From assembly GCF_005403045.1 (NCBI RefSeq), contig NZ_BJCL01000002.1:124001-188000 (forward strand): 64,000 nucleotides of DNA. The letters run 5' to 3'. The notes under the pieces were generated by a model. That model searched no databases and was not told the DNA's origin. It saw nothing but the letters and a program-made list of their open reading frames with translations. Below, piece after piece: positions 21,535 through 30,278 of the stretch (positions are counted from its first letter, which is position 1; each line of letters opens with the position of its first letter). The position numbers and the translations under genes were made by a program. Origin of the DNA: Pseudaquabacterium pictum (GTDB lineage: Bacteria; Pseudomonadota; Gammaproteobacteria; Burkholderiales; Burkholderiaceae_C).

Positions 21535-22040
21535 CACGCGCACCGGCCAGCGGCGGTGAAGCCGACCGGACGGACGCCGAGGTGGCCCAGGTGCTGCGGC
21601 AGTTCCGGGTGGTGGTCAACGCCATCAAGTCGCACCAGCAGCAGACCGAGCGCCTGGCCGGCCTGACCGGCGCCCAGGTCTGGGCCCTGCACCTGATCGA
21701 CCGCCAGCCGGGCCTGGGCATCAAGGACCTGGCCCAGGCGATGGATGTGCGCCAGCCCACCGCCAGCATCCTGGTGCGGGTGCTGGTGCAGCAGGGCCTG
21801 GTGCTGTCGCAGCGGGTGGCGGACGACCGCCGCGCCACGCAGCTGACGGTGACATCCACCGGGCGCAGCCTGCTGGCCCGTGCGCCCGGGCCGTTTGCCG
21901 GTGTGCTGCCCGACGCCCTGGCCCGGCTGGATCCGCAGACGCTGGCGCACCTGGCCCAGGGCCTGGCCCGCCTGATCCAAGTGCTGCCGTCCGACCCACG
22001 CAGCGGCCGGGTGCCGCTGAGCCCGCTGCAGAAGGAATGA
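21531..22040 (+). CDS. MarR family transcriptional regulator
   Basis: A 169-residue winged-helix repressor. The DNA-binding core is LTGAQVWALHLIDRQPGLGIKDLAQAMDVRQPTASILVRVLVQQGLV followed by the wing RVADDRRATQLTVTSTG (quoted in parts; helix-turn-helix about residues 62-95). The RVADDRRA wing with Asp-Arg-Arg is the MarR hallmark. It lies between the UspA and YbdK-type genes, overlapping the first by 4 bases, and probably controls the operon through the palindrome at 20934. The inducing ligand is unknown. Confidence 0.92.
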   Translation: MTRAPASGGEADRTDAEVAQVLRQFRVVVNAIKSHQQQTERLAGLTGAQVWALHLIDRQPGLGIKDLAQAMDVRQPTASILVRVLVQQGLVLSQRVADDRRATQLTVTSTGRSLLARAPGPFAGVLPDALARLDPQTLAHLAQGLARLIQVLPSDPRSGRVPLSPLQKE

Positions 22041-22089
22041 CCGGCACGGCCGGCACGCTGCTCCCACCCAAGACCACCAGGAGACCACC

Positions 22090-23205
22090 ATGTCCATCGA
22101 CACCTTCCAGCCGTCCGCCGCCTACAGCCTGGGCGTGGAGCTCGAACTGCAGATCATCGATCCGCTGGGCCGGGACCTGATCCCGCGTTCGGCGGCGCTG
22201 CTGCAGCGCATGGCGGCGCAGACCATCCCCGGGCGGGTGACCCACGAGATCACCGCCAGCATGCTGGAGCTGTGCACCGGTGTCTGCCGCAGCCATGCCG
22301 AGGTGCAGGCGCAGCTGCTGCAGATCCGCGATGCGCTGGCCGCCTGCGCCGAGGCCGAGGGCGTCGCGCTCAGCGGCGGCGGCACCCATCCGTTCCAGCA
22401 GTGGACGCAGCGGCAGATCATCGACGAGCCGCGCTACCAGGCGCTGGCCACGCTGTACGGCTACCTGTCGAAGCAGTTCACCGTGTTCGGCCAGCATGTG
22501 CATGTGGGCTGCACCGGGCCGGACCAGGCGCTGCAACTGCTGCACGGGCTGTCGCGCTTCGTGCCGCACCTGATCGCCCTGGCCGCCTCGTCGCCCTACG
22601 TGCAGGGCGAGGACAGCGCCTTCCACTCGGCACGCTCGAACGTGGTCTCGGCCTTTCCGCTGTCGGGCCATGCACCGTTCATCCTGCACTGGGATGCGTT
22701 CTGCGACCACGTCGCCCGGATGCAGCGCACCGGCATCGTGCAGGGCATGAAGGACTTCTACTGGGACATCCGCCCCAAGCCCGAGTACGGCACGGTGGAG
22801 GTGCGGGTGATGGACACGCCGCTGCAGGTGGACAAGGCGGCGGCGCTGGCCGGTCTGGTGCAAAGCCTGTCGCTCTGGCTGCTGGAGGACCGGCCGTTCC
22901 AGCCGCAGGCCGACGACTACCTGTTCTACGCCTACAACCGCTTCCAGGCCAGCCGCTTCGGCCTGGACGCGGTGTGTGTCGATCCGGGCAGCCAGCAGCC
23001 GCTGCGTCTGCGCGAGGCCATCCCCGCCTTGCTGACGCAACTGCAGCCCCATGCCCATGCGCTGGGTGCCGAGGCTGCGCTGGCGTGGCTGCGGGCCGAC
23101 CTGGCCGGTGGCGTCAACGATGCCGACTGGCTGCGCGCGCGCCGCGCCGACGGCGCCAGCCTGCCCGACCTGGTGGGCCTGGGCTGCCAGCGCTGGCTGC
23201 ATTGA
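22090..23205 (+). CDS. YbdK-type carboxylate-amine ligase (glutamate-cysteine ligase 2 family)
   Basis: A 371-residue ATP-dependent ligase of the GCS2/YbdK family, whose E. coli member has weak glutamate-cysteine ligase activity. Signatures are YSLGVELELQIID, HEITASMLELCTGVC, GGGTHPFQQW, the metal- and ATP-site stretch FTVFGQHVHVGC, and KPEYGTVEVRVMDTPLQV. It is 49 bases after marR with a GGAG-type ribosome-binding site (CCAGGAGACC). Together with a UspA and a MarR it suggests a thiol or peptide-bond-making stress function. The true amine substrate is not known. Confidence 0.93.
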   Translation: MSIDTFQPSAAYSLGVELELQIIDPLGRDLIPRSAALLQRMAAQTIPGRVTHEITASMLELCTGVCRSHAEVQAQLLQIRDALAACAEAEGVALSGGGTHPFQQWTQRQIIDEPRYQALATLYGYLSKQFTVFGQHVHVGCTGPDQALQLLHGLSRFVPHLIALAASSPYVQGEDSAFHSARSNVVSAFPLSGHAPFILHWDAFCDHVARMQRTGIVQGMKDFYWDIRPKPEYGTVEVRVMDTPLQVDKAAALAGLVQSLSLWLLEDRPFQPQADDYLFYAYNRFQASRFGLDAVCVDPGSQQPLRLREAIPALLTQLQPHAHALGAEAALAWLRADLAGGVNDADWLRARRADGASLPDLVGLGCQRWLH

Positions 23206-23207
23206 AC

Positions 23208-23227
23208 CCGGTGCGGCCGCACACCGG
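23208..23227. terminator. Candidate bidirectional hairpin between convergent genes
   Basis: CCGGTG (23208-23213) pairs with CACCGG (23222-23227) across an 8-base loop, in the 33-bp gap between the YbdK-type and ABC genes, which are convergent. No T-run follows on either side, so this is only a weak candidate. Confidence 0.35.
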
Positions 23228-23238
23228 CCGGCGGCAGC

Positions 23239-23919
<681 letters not shown>

Positions 23920-23953
23920 GGATGGGATGGTGGGGCGGCGCAAGCCGCAGCCG

Positions 23954-24598
23954 ATGTTGCGCAGGACCGCGCTGCTGCACTGTAGCCTGCCGCTGCTGGG
24001 CAGCCTGCTGGCAGGGCCGCTGCCGGCGGTGGCCGCCGCCGTGCCCACGGTGCTGGTGGTGGGCGACAGCCTGTCGGCCGAGTATGGCCTGGCGCGTGGA
24101 ACCGGCTGGGTGGCGCTGCTCGAACAGCAGCTGGCGCGCGACAGGATCGCCGCCAAGGTGGTCAACGCCAGCATCAGCGGCGACACCACCTCGGGCGGCC
24201 GCTCGCGCCTGCCCGCCCTGCTGGCCACCCACAAGCCGACGCATGTGGTGGTGGAACTGGGCGGCAACGATGCCCTGCGCGGCCTGCCACTGACCATGAC
24301 GCGCGACAACCTGGTGGCCATGGTGCGTGCCGCCAAGGCCGCCGGCGCCAAGGTGATGGTGGTGGGCATGCAGCTGCCCCCCAACTACGGCGCCCGCTAC
24401 GGGCAGGATTTCGCCGCGCTGTTCGGGACCGTGGCCAAGGCCGAAGGTGCGGCCCTGGTGCCCTTCCTGCTGGCCGGTGTGGCCGATGCGCCGAATGCCG
24501 AGGCGCTGTTCCAGCCCGACCGCATCCACCCGGCCGCCGCGGCGCATCCGCGCATGCTGGCCAATGTGTGGGCGGTGATGCAGGGCTGGCTGAAGTGA
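23954..24598 (+). CDS. tesA: TesA-like multifunctional acyl-CoA thioesterase / arylesterase (SGNH)
   Basis: A 214-residue exported SGNH/GDSL hydrolase of the TesA type (thioesterase I / protease I / lysophospholipase L1). It has a signal peptide (MLRRTALLHCSLPLLGSLLAG to AVAAA). The four blocks are VVGDSLSAEYGL with the nucleophile Ser, GDTTSGGRSRL, ELGGNDALRG, and DRIHPAAAAH with the catalytic Asp and His. ATG 23954 gives the shortest clean signal peptide; in-frame ATGs at 23918 and 23927 would lengthen the n-region and remain possible. It is divergent from the YbbA-like gene as in E. coli. Confidence 0.9.
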   Translation: MLRRTALLHCSLPLLGSLLAGPLPAVAAAVPTVLVVGDSLSAEYGLARGTGWVALLEQQLARDRIAAKVVNASISGDTTSGGRSRLPALLATHKPTHVVVELGGNDALRGLPLTMTRDNLVAMVRAAKAAGAKVMVVGMQLPPNYGARYGQDFAALFGTVAKAEGAALVPFLLAGVADAPNAEALFQPDRIHPAAAAHPRMLANVWAVMQGWLK

Positions 24599-24607
24599 CC
24601 GGCGCCC

Positions 24608-26314
24608 TCAGCGCGCCAGCTCGCGGTCGCTGACGCGGCCGGGGCCGGGGCCGCTGCGCGGGTTGTCGCGGCGGGCATCGTCGCGGGGTTCGGCGCGCGC
24701 TTCGTTTCGCGCCTCGTTTCGCGCTTCGTGGCGGGCATCGTTGCGGCCCTCACGGCGGTCGTCACGGCGGTCGTCGCGCGGCACGCGCGGTGTGGGCAGC
24801 GCGGCCACCGGCTCGGCCACCGGCGCGGCGCGGCCGATGGGCCGGGGCACGGTCATGCGCGGGATCTCGGGCGTCTGCGCCACCGGCGGCGGCGGCGCCA
24901 CCGGCACGACGACCGGCAGCACCGGCGCAGCGCGGCGTTCACCACGCGGATCGGGCCGGCCATCTTGGCGGTGGTCCCAACCGCGGTCGCCACGGCGATC
25001 GTCGTGGCGGTCCCAGCCACGGTTGTCGTGGCGGTCGTCGCGGCGGTCGTCGCGGCGATCATCCCGGCGGTCCTCACGCCGGTCGTCCCAGCGGCGCGGC
25101 GGCGGGCTGTCCGCATGCCAGCCCGGCCTCGGCGCCACCACCACCGGCGGTGGCCGGTGGTGGTGGTGGTCGGGCCGCACCACCACCACCGGCACCGCCG
25201 GCACCACCACCCGCGGCGGCGGCGGGCGGTGGCCGCCGATGTGGACGGTGACACCCACCGCCGGCCCGCCGATCCAGGCGCTGAGCGCCGGGGCGTAGCG
25301 CACCCGCGGGCCGCGCGGGCCGGGCGACCAGGCCCAGCGGCCGTCGAAGCGCACCCAGTTGCCGTAGTGGAACGGCGCAAAGCCCCAGGGCGCGGCGTCG
25401 ATCCAGGTCCAGCCCCACGGCGCCACCCAGGTCCAGCGGCCGGTCTGGTACGGCGCCCAGCCGGGCGACACCGCCCGCGGCAGCCACAGCGGGCCCTGGT
25501 CACTGTCGCTGACCCAGTCGCCGTGGCGGTCCAGGTCCTGCCAGCCGGTCATGCCGGGCGGCACATGGCGGGCGGTGATGGGGGCGTCGTCCTGGCGCTC
25601 GTCGCGCGCCACCCAGTCGGCAAAGGCATCGCGCTCCACCGTGGCCCAGGCATAGCGGGTGGCGCTGCGGCGGCTGTCGCCAGGGCCGTCCAGCCACAGG
25701 TCGGCTCGGCGGCGCTCGGGGATGGTCAGCGCGCTGTCGAAGCCCTCGAACTGCAGTTCGCCCCGCCACACGCTGGCCTGGGTGGCGTCAAGCGCGCGGT
25801 CGAAGCGGTAGTGGCCCGGGCGGCGCGGCAGCCAGCGGCCCTCGCGGGTGCGCAGCTCCACCGGGCCGAAGGCATCGCCATCGATGGCGGCCAGGCGCAG
25901 GGCCACGGTGCCGTCCTGCAGCTGCAGCAGCACCGCGCGCTCGTCGAGCTGCTGCAGCCACAGCTGGGCATCGCCAGCCAGGCGCAGCGTGGTGCTGCCG
26001 ATGCGCAGGTCGGCCCGGGCATCGCGGCCCAGCAGGCGCAGGCGGTCGCCGCCGGCCACCGGCCAGTTGCTGACGCTGCCGTCGTCGGCGCGCTGCCATT
26101 GGCCGCTGTCGCGGTCCTGCAGCTGCAGTTCACCGGCCAGCACGTTGATGCGGCCGACCAGCCCAGGCAGCTCACCCGGCAGGCTGCCCGCGCGCGCGGC
26201 CGGGGCCAGCAGGCCCAGCAGCAGCAGCGGCCAGACCAGGCGGTGCAGCACCTCGCGCCACGCCGGCGGCACAGCGTGCCAAGTGTGGATTGCGGCGGTT
26301 CGGCGGGACGGCAT
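24608..26314 (-). CDS. Exported FecR/DUF6600-type protein with Arg/Asp-rich tail
   Basis: A 568-residue exported protein of unknown role. It has a signal peptide (about 22-42, ending APAARA) and then a FecR-like region (residues 50-160: GRINVLAGELQLQD, DRLRLLGRDARADLRIG, LQDGTVALRLA). The DUF6600-type Trp/Pro/Gly segment (280-350: TGRWTWVAPWGWTWIDAAPWGFAPFHYGNW, here given as its core) follows. The rest is low complexity: Val/Pro/His runs at 363-395, then an Asp-Arg repeat tract (410-450) and an Asn-Glu-Ala-Arg tract (513-548). A strong GGAGGAG ribosome-binding site precedes ATG 26314. Such proteins occur at the envelope of betaproteobacteria; the tail could be disordered and RNA- or surface-binding. 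Confidence 0.8.
   Translation of the reverse strand: MPSRRTAAIHTWHAVPPAWREVLHRLVWPLLLLGLLAPAARAGSLPGELPGLVGRINVLAGELQLQDRDSGQWQRADDGSVSNWPVAGGDRLRLLGRDARADLRIGSTTLRLAGDAQLWLQQLDERAVLLQLQDGTVALRLAAIDGDAFGPVELRTREGRWLPRRPGHYRFDRALDATQASVWRGELQFEGFDSALTIPERRRADLWLDGPGDSRRSATRYAWATVERDAFADWVARDERQDDAPITARHVPPGMTGWQDLDRHGDWVSDSDQGPLWLPRAVSPGWAPYQTGRWTWVAPWGWTWIDAAPWGFAPFHYGNWVRFDGRWAWSPGPRGPRVRYAPALSAWIGGPAVGVTVHIGGHRPPPPRVVVPAVPVVVVRPDHHHHRPPPVVVAPRPGWHADSPPPRRWDDRREDRRDDRRDDRRDDRHDNRGWDRHDDRRGDRGWDHRQDGRPDPRGERRAAPVLPVVVPVAPPPPVAQTPEIPRMTVPRPIGRAAPVAEPVAALPTPRVPRDDRRDDRREGRNDARHEARNEARNEARAEPRDDARRDNPRSGPGPGRVSDRELAR
24671..24778 (-). repeat. Tandem repeat encoding a Arg/Asn/Ala/Glu tract
   Basis: Within the DUF6600-type gene, residues 513-548 are built from short units such as NEAR repeated several times; the DNA shows near-identical 12-base units reading GCCTCGTTTCGC and GCTTCGTTTCGC. 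It is likely to vary in copy number between strains. Confidence 0.6.
24965..25087 (-). repeat. Tandem repeat encoding an Asp-Arg-Arg tract
   Basis: Residues 410-450 of the DUF6600-type protein are repeats of DDRR and near variants (DDRH, GWDRHDDRRGDRGWDH). The DNA is built of 12-base units around CGGTCGTCGCGG. It is a coding microsatellite-like tract and not a CRISPR array, as there are no unique spacers. Confidence 0.7.
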
Positions 26315-26414
26315 CTGCAGCTCCTCCGCCCGGCAGCGGGCGGCCTTGCTTCACAACGCCCGGGCACCTGCCGGCGCCGACCGGCGAACCTTGCCGCTGT
26401 GTAAAGCCGCGGTC

Positions 26415-26951
26415 TCAGTCGTCGGCGTTCGGGTCCATCTCGGGGAACAGCACGCTGGTGAAGCCCAGCTGCGTCAGGTCGCGCATGCGGGTGGGGTAGA
26501 GCCGGCCGATCAGGTGGTCGCACTCATGCTGCACCACCCGGGCATGGAAGCCGGTGGCCTCGCGGTCGATCAGGCGGCCGTCGGGGCCCACGCCGGTGTA
26601 ACGGATGCGGGCATGGCGCGGCACCTTGCCGCGCAGGCCGGGCACCGACAGGCAGCCCTCCCAGTCTTCCTCTTCCTGCGGCCCCAGCGGCTCGATGCGC
26701 GGGTTGCACAGCACGGTGTAGGGCACCGGCTCGGCATCGGGGTAGCGCTGGTTGCGCTCGAAGCCGAAGATCACCAGTTGCAGGTCGACGCCGATCTGCG
26801 GCGCGGCCAGGCCGGCGCCGTTGGCCGCCAGCATGGTGTCCTTCATGTCGGCCACCAGGGCCAGCAGGTCGGGCCCGCCGAAGTTCAGCACCGGCTGCGC
26901 CACGCGCAGCAGGCGGGCATCGCCCATCTTCAGGATCTCACGCACGGCCAT
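26415..26951 (-). CDS. def: Peptide deformylase
   Basis: A 178-residue metallopeptidase that removes the formyl group from nascent protein N-termini. All three motifs are intact: [10 protein letters not shown] (residues 45-54), EGCLSVPG with metal ligand Cys100, and QHECDHLIG with ligands His142 and His146 and catalytic Glu143. The C-terminus ([20 protein letters not shown]) is typical of betaproteobacterial paralogues. It stands away from fmt, so it may be a second copy of the enzyme; that cannot be told here. It is 21 bases after the exported hydratase-like gene and 100 bases before the DUF6600-type gene. Confidence 0.95.
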   Translation of the reverse strand: MAVREILKMGDARLLRVAQPVLNFGGPDLLALVADMKDTMLAANGAGLAAPQIGVDLQLVIFGFERNQRYPDAEPVPYTVLCNPRIEPLGPQEEEDWEGCLSVPGLRGKVPRHARIRYTGVGPDGRLIDREATGFHARVVQHECDHLIGRLYPTRMRDLTQLGFTSVLFPEMDPNADD

Positions 26952-26972
26952 GGCCAGGGTCTCCGGTTCGGC

Positions 26973-27848
26973 TCACTTGAACTGCGCAGCCACCATCGGC
27001 GTGCCGGGCAGGCCCTGGTAGATCACCTGCACCGCCATGCCCGGCTTGGGCGGCATCAGCTTGGAGAACGAGCCCAGGCTGACCAGGTCGCCCGGCTTCA
27101 GCGCCAGCCCCTGCTTCGCCAGGTCCTTGGCCAGCCAAACCACCGCGTTCAGCGGGTGTTCCAGCACGTCGCTGCCCTTGCCGCGGTCGACCTCGGCGCC
27201 GTCGGCCATCAGCAGCACCTCCATGTCGCGCAGCCGGTCGCTGAAGGCCGGCGTGGCCTCCACCGGCACCGGCGTGCCCACCACGCCCAGGCGGGCGCCG
27301 ACATTGATGGCGGCGATCGCCGCGCCGTTGAGCTTGGGCGGCGCCTGCACCACCAGGTCGGGCAGCTCGATGAACGGGATCACCTGGTCGATGGCGGCCA
27401 GCACCTGCAGCGGCGTGGTGGCCTGGTTGATGGCGGCGCTGCTGACGCGCACCAGCAGGTCGGCCTCGTACAGCGCACGGGCGCCGAAGCCGGCCTCCAC
27501 CGTGCTGTCGGCCGGCAGCAGCATGGCCTTGTGCAGCGTGCCCCACACCGGCGCGTCGGCATTGAAGCGCTTCTGCACCGCCGGGTTGGTGAGGCCGGCC
27601 TTGTAGCCCACCGGCGCACCCAGCTGCTTGACGAGCAGGGCCTGGAACTTGGCGCGGCTGCACTCGCCGTCGGCGGTGCTCAGGCCCTCGGGGTTGGCGG
27701 CGGGCGTGCGGGCTTGGTAGGCGGCGTAGAGCGCGCCCACCTGCTCGTCGGTCATGCAGGCGGCCTGGGCGGAGGCCAGCGGCAGCAAGGCAGCGGCGGC
27801 CAGACACAGGCTGGCGGCGGGGTTGCGCAGGGAGGTGCGGGGGGTCAT
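26973..27848 (-). CDS. Exported 2-keto-4-pentenoate hydratase-like (FAH superfamily) protein
   Basis: A 291-residue protein of the MhpD/FAH fold group, normally cytoplasmic hydratases or decarboxylases of meta-cleavage pathways. The family blocks are VGYKAGLTNPAVQKRF, ALYEADLLVRVSSAAIN, IPFIELPDL, NVGARLGV, HPLNAVVWLAKDLAKQG and KPGDLVSLGSFSKLMPPKPG. It has an apparent signal peptide (residues 1-27, LAAAALLPLASAQA), which is unusual for this fold. The metal-binding E-x-E is here E-A-D with a further Glu in IELPDL. ATG 27848 has an AAGGAG ribosome-binding site. It is read after the aminotransferase gene across a 71-base gap containing a hairpin. Function unproven. Confidence 0.75.
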   Translation of the reverse strand: MTPRTSLRNPAASLCLAAAALLPLASAQAACMTDEQVGALYAAYQARTPAANPEGLSTADGECSRAKFQALLVKQLGAPVGYKAGLTNPAVQKRFNADAPVWGTLHKAMLLPADSTVEAGFGARALYEADLLVRVSSAAINQATTPLQVLAAIDQVIPFIELPDLVVQAPPKLNGAAIAAINVGARLGVVGTPVPVEATPAFSDRLRDMEVLLMADGAEVDRGKGSDVLEHPLNAVVWLAKDLAKQGLALKPGDLVSLGSFSKLMPPKPGMAVQVIYQGLPGTPMVAAQFK

Positions 27849-27872
27849 GCGGGTCTCCTTGTTTGCAGATCG

Positions 27873-27893
27873 GTGTGCCGATGATAGGCACAC
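27873..27893. other. Inverted repeat between aminotransferase and hydratase-like genes
   Basis: GTGTGCC and GGCACAC form a perfect 7-bp inverted repeat around a 7-base centre. It lies 24 bases upstream of the hydratase-like start and 27 bases downstream of the aminotransferase gene. It could be an operator or an mRNA hairpin between the two genes. There is no T-run. Confidence 0.35.
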
Positions 27894-27919
27894 GGCGCGG
27901 CCCGCCCCGCGGCCGCGGT

Positions 27920-29266
27920 TCAGGCCGGCAGCACCGCGTGCACCGCCTCGGCCACGGTGCGCACGATGCGGTCGACCGTGGCCTCGCTGCTGACCAGGGC
28001 CGGGCCCAGGTAGACGGTGTCGCCGCGGCCGCGGGTGACCACGCCGCGCGCCCTCATCTGCGCCAGCACCTGCGGGCCGATCTTGCGCGCGGGGTCGAAG
28101 CCGGCCTTGGTGGCGCGGTCTTCCACCAGTTCCACCGCGCCGATCAGCCCCAGCCCGCGCACATCGCCCACATGCGGATGGCTGCCCAGCGCCGCGCGCA
28201 GGCCGGCCAGCATGCGCGAACCCAGCACCTCGGCGCGGGCCGGCAGGCCTTCGGACTGCACCACGTCGATGGCGGCCAGCGCCACCGCGCAGGCCACCGG
28301 ATGGCCGCTGTAGGTGTAGCAGTGCATCCAGGTGTCGGCGCCCGGGCGGTCGAACACCGCGGCCACCTTGTCGGACAGGCCGATGCCGCCCAGCGGCACA
28401 TAGCCGCTGGTGATACCTTTGGCGAACTGCACCAGGTCAGGCTGCACGCCCCAGTGGCCCAGGGCGAACAGCCGGCCGGTGCGGCCGAAGCCGGTGATCA
28501 CCTCGTCGGCGGCGAACAGCACGTCGTACTTGTCGCAGATGGCGCGGATGCGCTGGAAGTAGCCCGGCGGCGGCACGTAGGCGCCACCGCCCATCACAGG
28601 CTCGGCGATGAACAGGGCCACGCTCTCCGGCCCTTCGGCCAGGATGGCGCGCTCCAGCTCGTCGGCCGCGGCGCTGGCGGGGTCGGCGCCCGGCGACACC
28701 GGGTAGCGGTAGACATCGTGGTTGGGGATGTGCACGAAGCCGGTCATGCGCGGCTCGAAGGCCGGCCAGTAGGCCGGCATGCCGGTGGCGCACATGGCCG
28801 CCAGCGTGACGCCGTGGTAGCCGCCCAGCAGGCTGATGGTCTTGTGCTTGCCCGGCCGGCCCATCGCCTTCCAGTAGTAGCGCGCGGTCTTGATGGTGCT
28901 GTCGGTCGATTCACCGCCGCCCGAGGTGAAGAAGAACCGGTTGACGTTGGGATAGACCAGCCCGGCCAGCCGTTCGCCCAGCGCCAGCGCCTGCAGGTTG
29001 GAGCTGCCGGCATAGCCCGAGGCATAGGCCAGCTCGCCCATCTGCCGGGTGGCGGCGGCCACCAGCTCGGGCCGGCCGTAGCCCAGCGTGACGTTCCACA
29101 GGCCCGACATCGCGTCGACGTAGCGGCGGCCGTCGGCATCGATCAGCTCGGTGCCCTCGCCGCGCACCCAGACATTGCCGGCCAGGTGCACGCCCTCGTT
29201 GTGCAGCGAGTGCACCAGGTGGCGGTGGTCGCGCTCCAGCAGCGCTGCGTTGTTCGATTCGCTCAT
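27920..29266 (-). CDS. Class III omega-aminotransferase (PLP)
   Basis: A 448-residue fold-type I aminotransferase of class III, which moves amino groups from omega-amino acids, amines or diamines to pyruvate or a keto acid. Visible are the PLP Asp254 (FAADEVITGFGRTG), Lys283 (QFAKGITSGYVPLGG), the phosphate-binding SGGGESTDSTIKTARYYW, and GGYHGVTLAAMCATG. The start at 29266 begins MSESNNAALLERDHRHLVHSL, close to beta-alanine/putrescine-type enzymes. It lies in the left arm of the LysR-controlled island with the DUF1185 and EthD genes (22-base gap), pointing to removal of an amino group from a breakdown product. Confidence 0.92.
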   Translation of the reverse strand: MSESNNAALLERDHRHLVHSLHNEGVHLAGNVWVRGEGTELIDADGRRYVDAMSGLWNVTLGYGRPELVAAATRQMGELAYASGYAGSSNLQALALGERLAGLVYPNVNRFFFTSGGGESTDSTIKTARYYWKAMGRPGKHKTISLLGGYHGVTLAAMCATGMPAYWPAFEPRMTGFVHIPNHDVYRYPVSPGADPASAAADELERAILAEGPESVALFIAEPVMGGGAYVPPPGYFQRIRAICDKYDVLFAADEVITGFGRTGRLFALGHWGVQPDLVQFAKGITSGYVPLGGIGLSDKVAAVFDRPGADTWMHCYTYSGHPVACAVALAAIDVVQSEGLPARAEVLGSRMLAGLRAALGSHPHVGDVRGLGLIGAVELVEDRATKAGFDPARKIGPQVLAQMRARGVVTRGRGDTVYLGPALVSSEATVDRIVRTVAEAVHAVLPA

Positions 29267-29288
29267 CGGAGGCTCCTTGCAGGCGCAC

Positions 29289-29606
29289 TCAGGCGCCGGT
29301 GGGGGGTTGCGGATGCTCGGTGACGAAGAGGCGCTCGCGCCGCGAGACCTGGGCCATGGAATCGGCGGCCACGGCGCGGCCATGGTCGCTGGCGTAGGCG
29401 GCCTCGAAATCGGCCTGGCTGTCGAACCACAGCTCGGACACGCCGTCATACGGCGCGCTGCCATCGCCGGCCACCAGGTTGAAGGTGAGGCCGCGCAGGC
29501 CGGGCAGCGAGCGGGCCAGCGGCGCATGGCGCTCCAGCCACCAGGACTGGAACTCGGCCAGCGGCAGGCCGTCGCGGCGCTTGAGCAGGATGATGGCCTT
29601 GAACAT
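29289..29606 (-). CDS. EthD-family small protein
   Basis: A 105-residue ferredoxin-like-fold protein of the EthD type. It opens MFKAIILLKRRDGLPLAEF and has SWWLERHAPLARSLPGLRG with the conserved His, and a second block YDGVSELWFDSQADFEAAY. EthD-like proteins accompany catabolic oxidations and may act as isomerases or degrade reactive intermediates. The ATG directly follows the DUF1185 stop codon. Exact role unknown. Confidence 0.88.
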   Translation of the reverse strand: MFKAIILLKRRDGLPLAEFQSWWLERHAPLARSLPGLRGLTFNLVAGDGSAPYDGVSELWFDSQADFEAAYASDHGRAVAADSMAQVSRRERLFVTEHPQPPTGA

Positions 29607-30161
29607 TCAGGCCACCGGCTTGGTGCGGTGCAGCGGCCGGCCGCCGATGGCCAGCACCACCGCCACCAGGATCTCGTCGGGCCGCGGCGCATCCGGCACG
29701 GTGATCTCGGCCGCGTCCATGTCGTCGAAGTTCCAGATGCGGTTCTTGTGGGTCACCGGCATCACGATGGTGCTCCCCGGCGCGCCCACCTTCTTGGTCG
29801 ACGGGATGATGTCGTCGCCTTGGCCGACCGCCCGGCGCACCGGCGCGCCGAAGCGCGGGTGCATCAGCGCGGCGGCGTGTTCCAGCTCACCGTTGGTGCC
29901 GACGATGGCGCCCTTGCCGTAGGCGGTGACATCGTCCGGCGCCACGCCCAGCGCGGCCACGCCGCGTTCGGCCAGCAGGCCCGACACCTCGGCGCCCAGG
30001 TCGACCAGCACCGACAGGTCCTCGACATAGCGGCCGGCGCAGGGGTTGGCGATGACGCCGGCCACCGTCACCTTGCGCGACGGCGGGCTGACCGGCCGGC
30101 CGGCCTCGGTGTGGACTTCCTCGAGCTGGATGACCAGCTTGCGCAGTTGCAGGTGCGGCAT
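29607..30161 (-). CDS. DUF1185 / 'amino acid synthesis' family protein
   Basis: A 184-residue protein of the AA_synth (DUF1185) family, whose activity is not established to my knowledge. Visible blocks are MPHLQLRKLVIQLEEVH, VAGVIANPCAGRYVEDLSVL, YGKGAIVGTNGELEHAAALMHPR and GSTIVMPVTHKNRIWNFDDM. The family appears next to ring-cleavage and amine genes in proteobacteria. It is the first gene after the LysR-controlled promoter and is followed without gap by the EthD gene. Confidence 0.85.
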   Translation of the reverse strand: MPHLQLRKLVIQLEEVHTEAGRPVSPPSRKVTVAGVIANPCAGRYVEDLSVLVDLGAEVSGLLAERGVAALGVAPDDVTAYGKGAIVGTNGELEHAAALMHPRFGAPVRRAVGQGDDIIPSTKKVGAPGSTIVMPVTHKNRIWNFDDMDAAEITVPDAPRPDEILVAVVLAIGGRPLHRTKPVA

Positions 30162-30191
30162 GCAAAGCCCTGGACAAAGTGGAGACAACCC

Positions 30192-30220
30192 ACTGTAGGC
30201 CGGTGCATCCGCGCTGAAAA
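30192..30220 (-). promoter_or_regulatory. Candidate sigma-70 promoter of the DUF1185 operon
   Basis: On the minus strand: -35 TTTTCA (30220-30215), 17-base spacer, -10 TACAGT (30197-30192), each 4 of 6 to consensus. The predicted start near 30185 is 24 bases before the ATG at 30161. The LysR box is centred about 65 bases upstream. Confidence 0.5.
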
Positions 30221-30241
30221 TGGCAACTTCATCAGCCCAGA

Positions 30242-30258
30242 GTTCACGAAGCGTGAAC
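30242..30258. promoter_or_regulatory. LysR-type regulator binding box
   Basis: GTTCACG (30242-30248) and CGTGAAC (30252-30258) form a perfect 7-bp inverted repeat with a 3-base centre. It contains the TTCA-N7-TGAA (T-N11-A) form typical of LysR-family sites. It lies 20 bases before the LysR GTG start and about 65 bases upstream of the predicted leftward start site. Confidence 0.7.
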
Positions 30259-30278
30259 CGTGAGGTGAGAGGAACCCC

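Noticed and set aside
24965-25087. Possible CRISPR-like repeat array
   Set aside because: The units are 12-base coding repeats in frame for Asp-Arg-Arg, without spacers.
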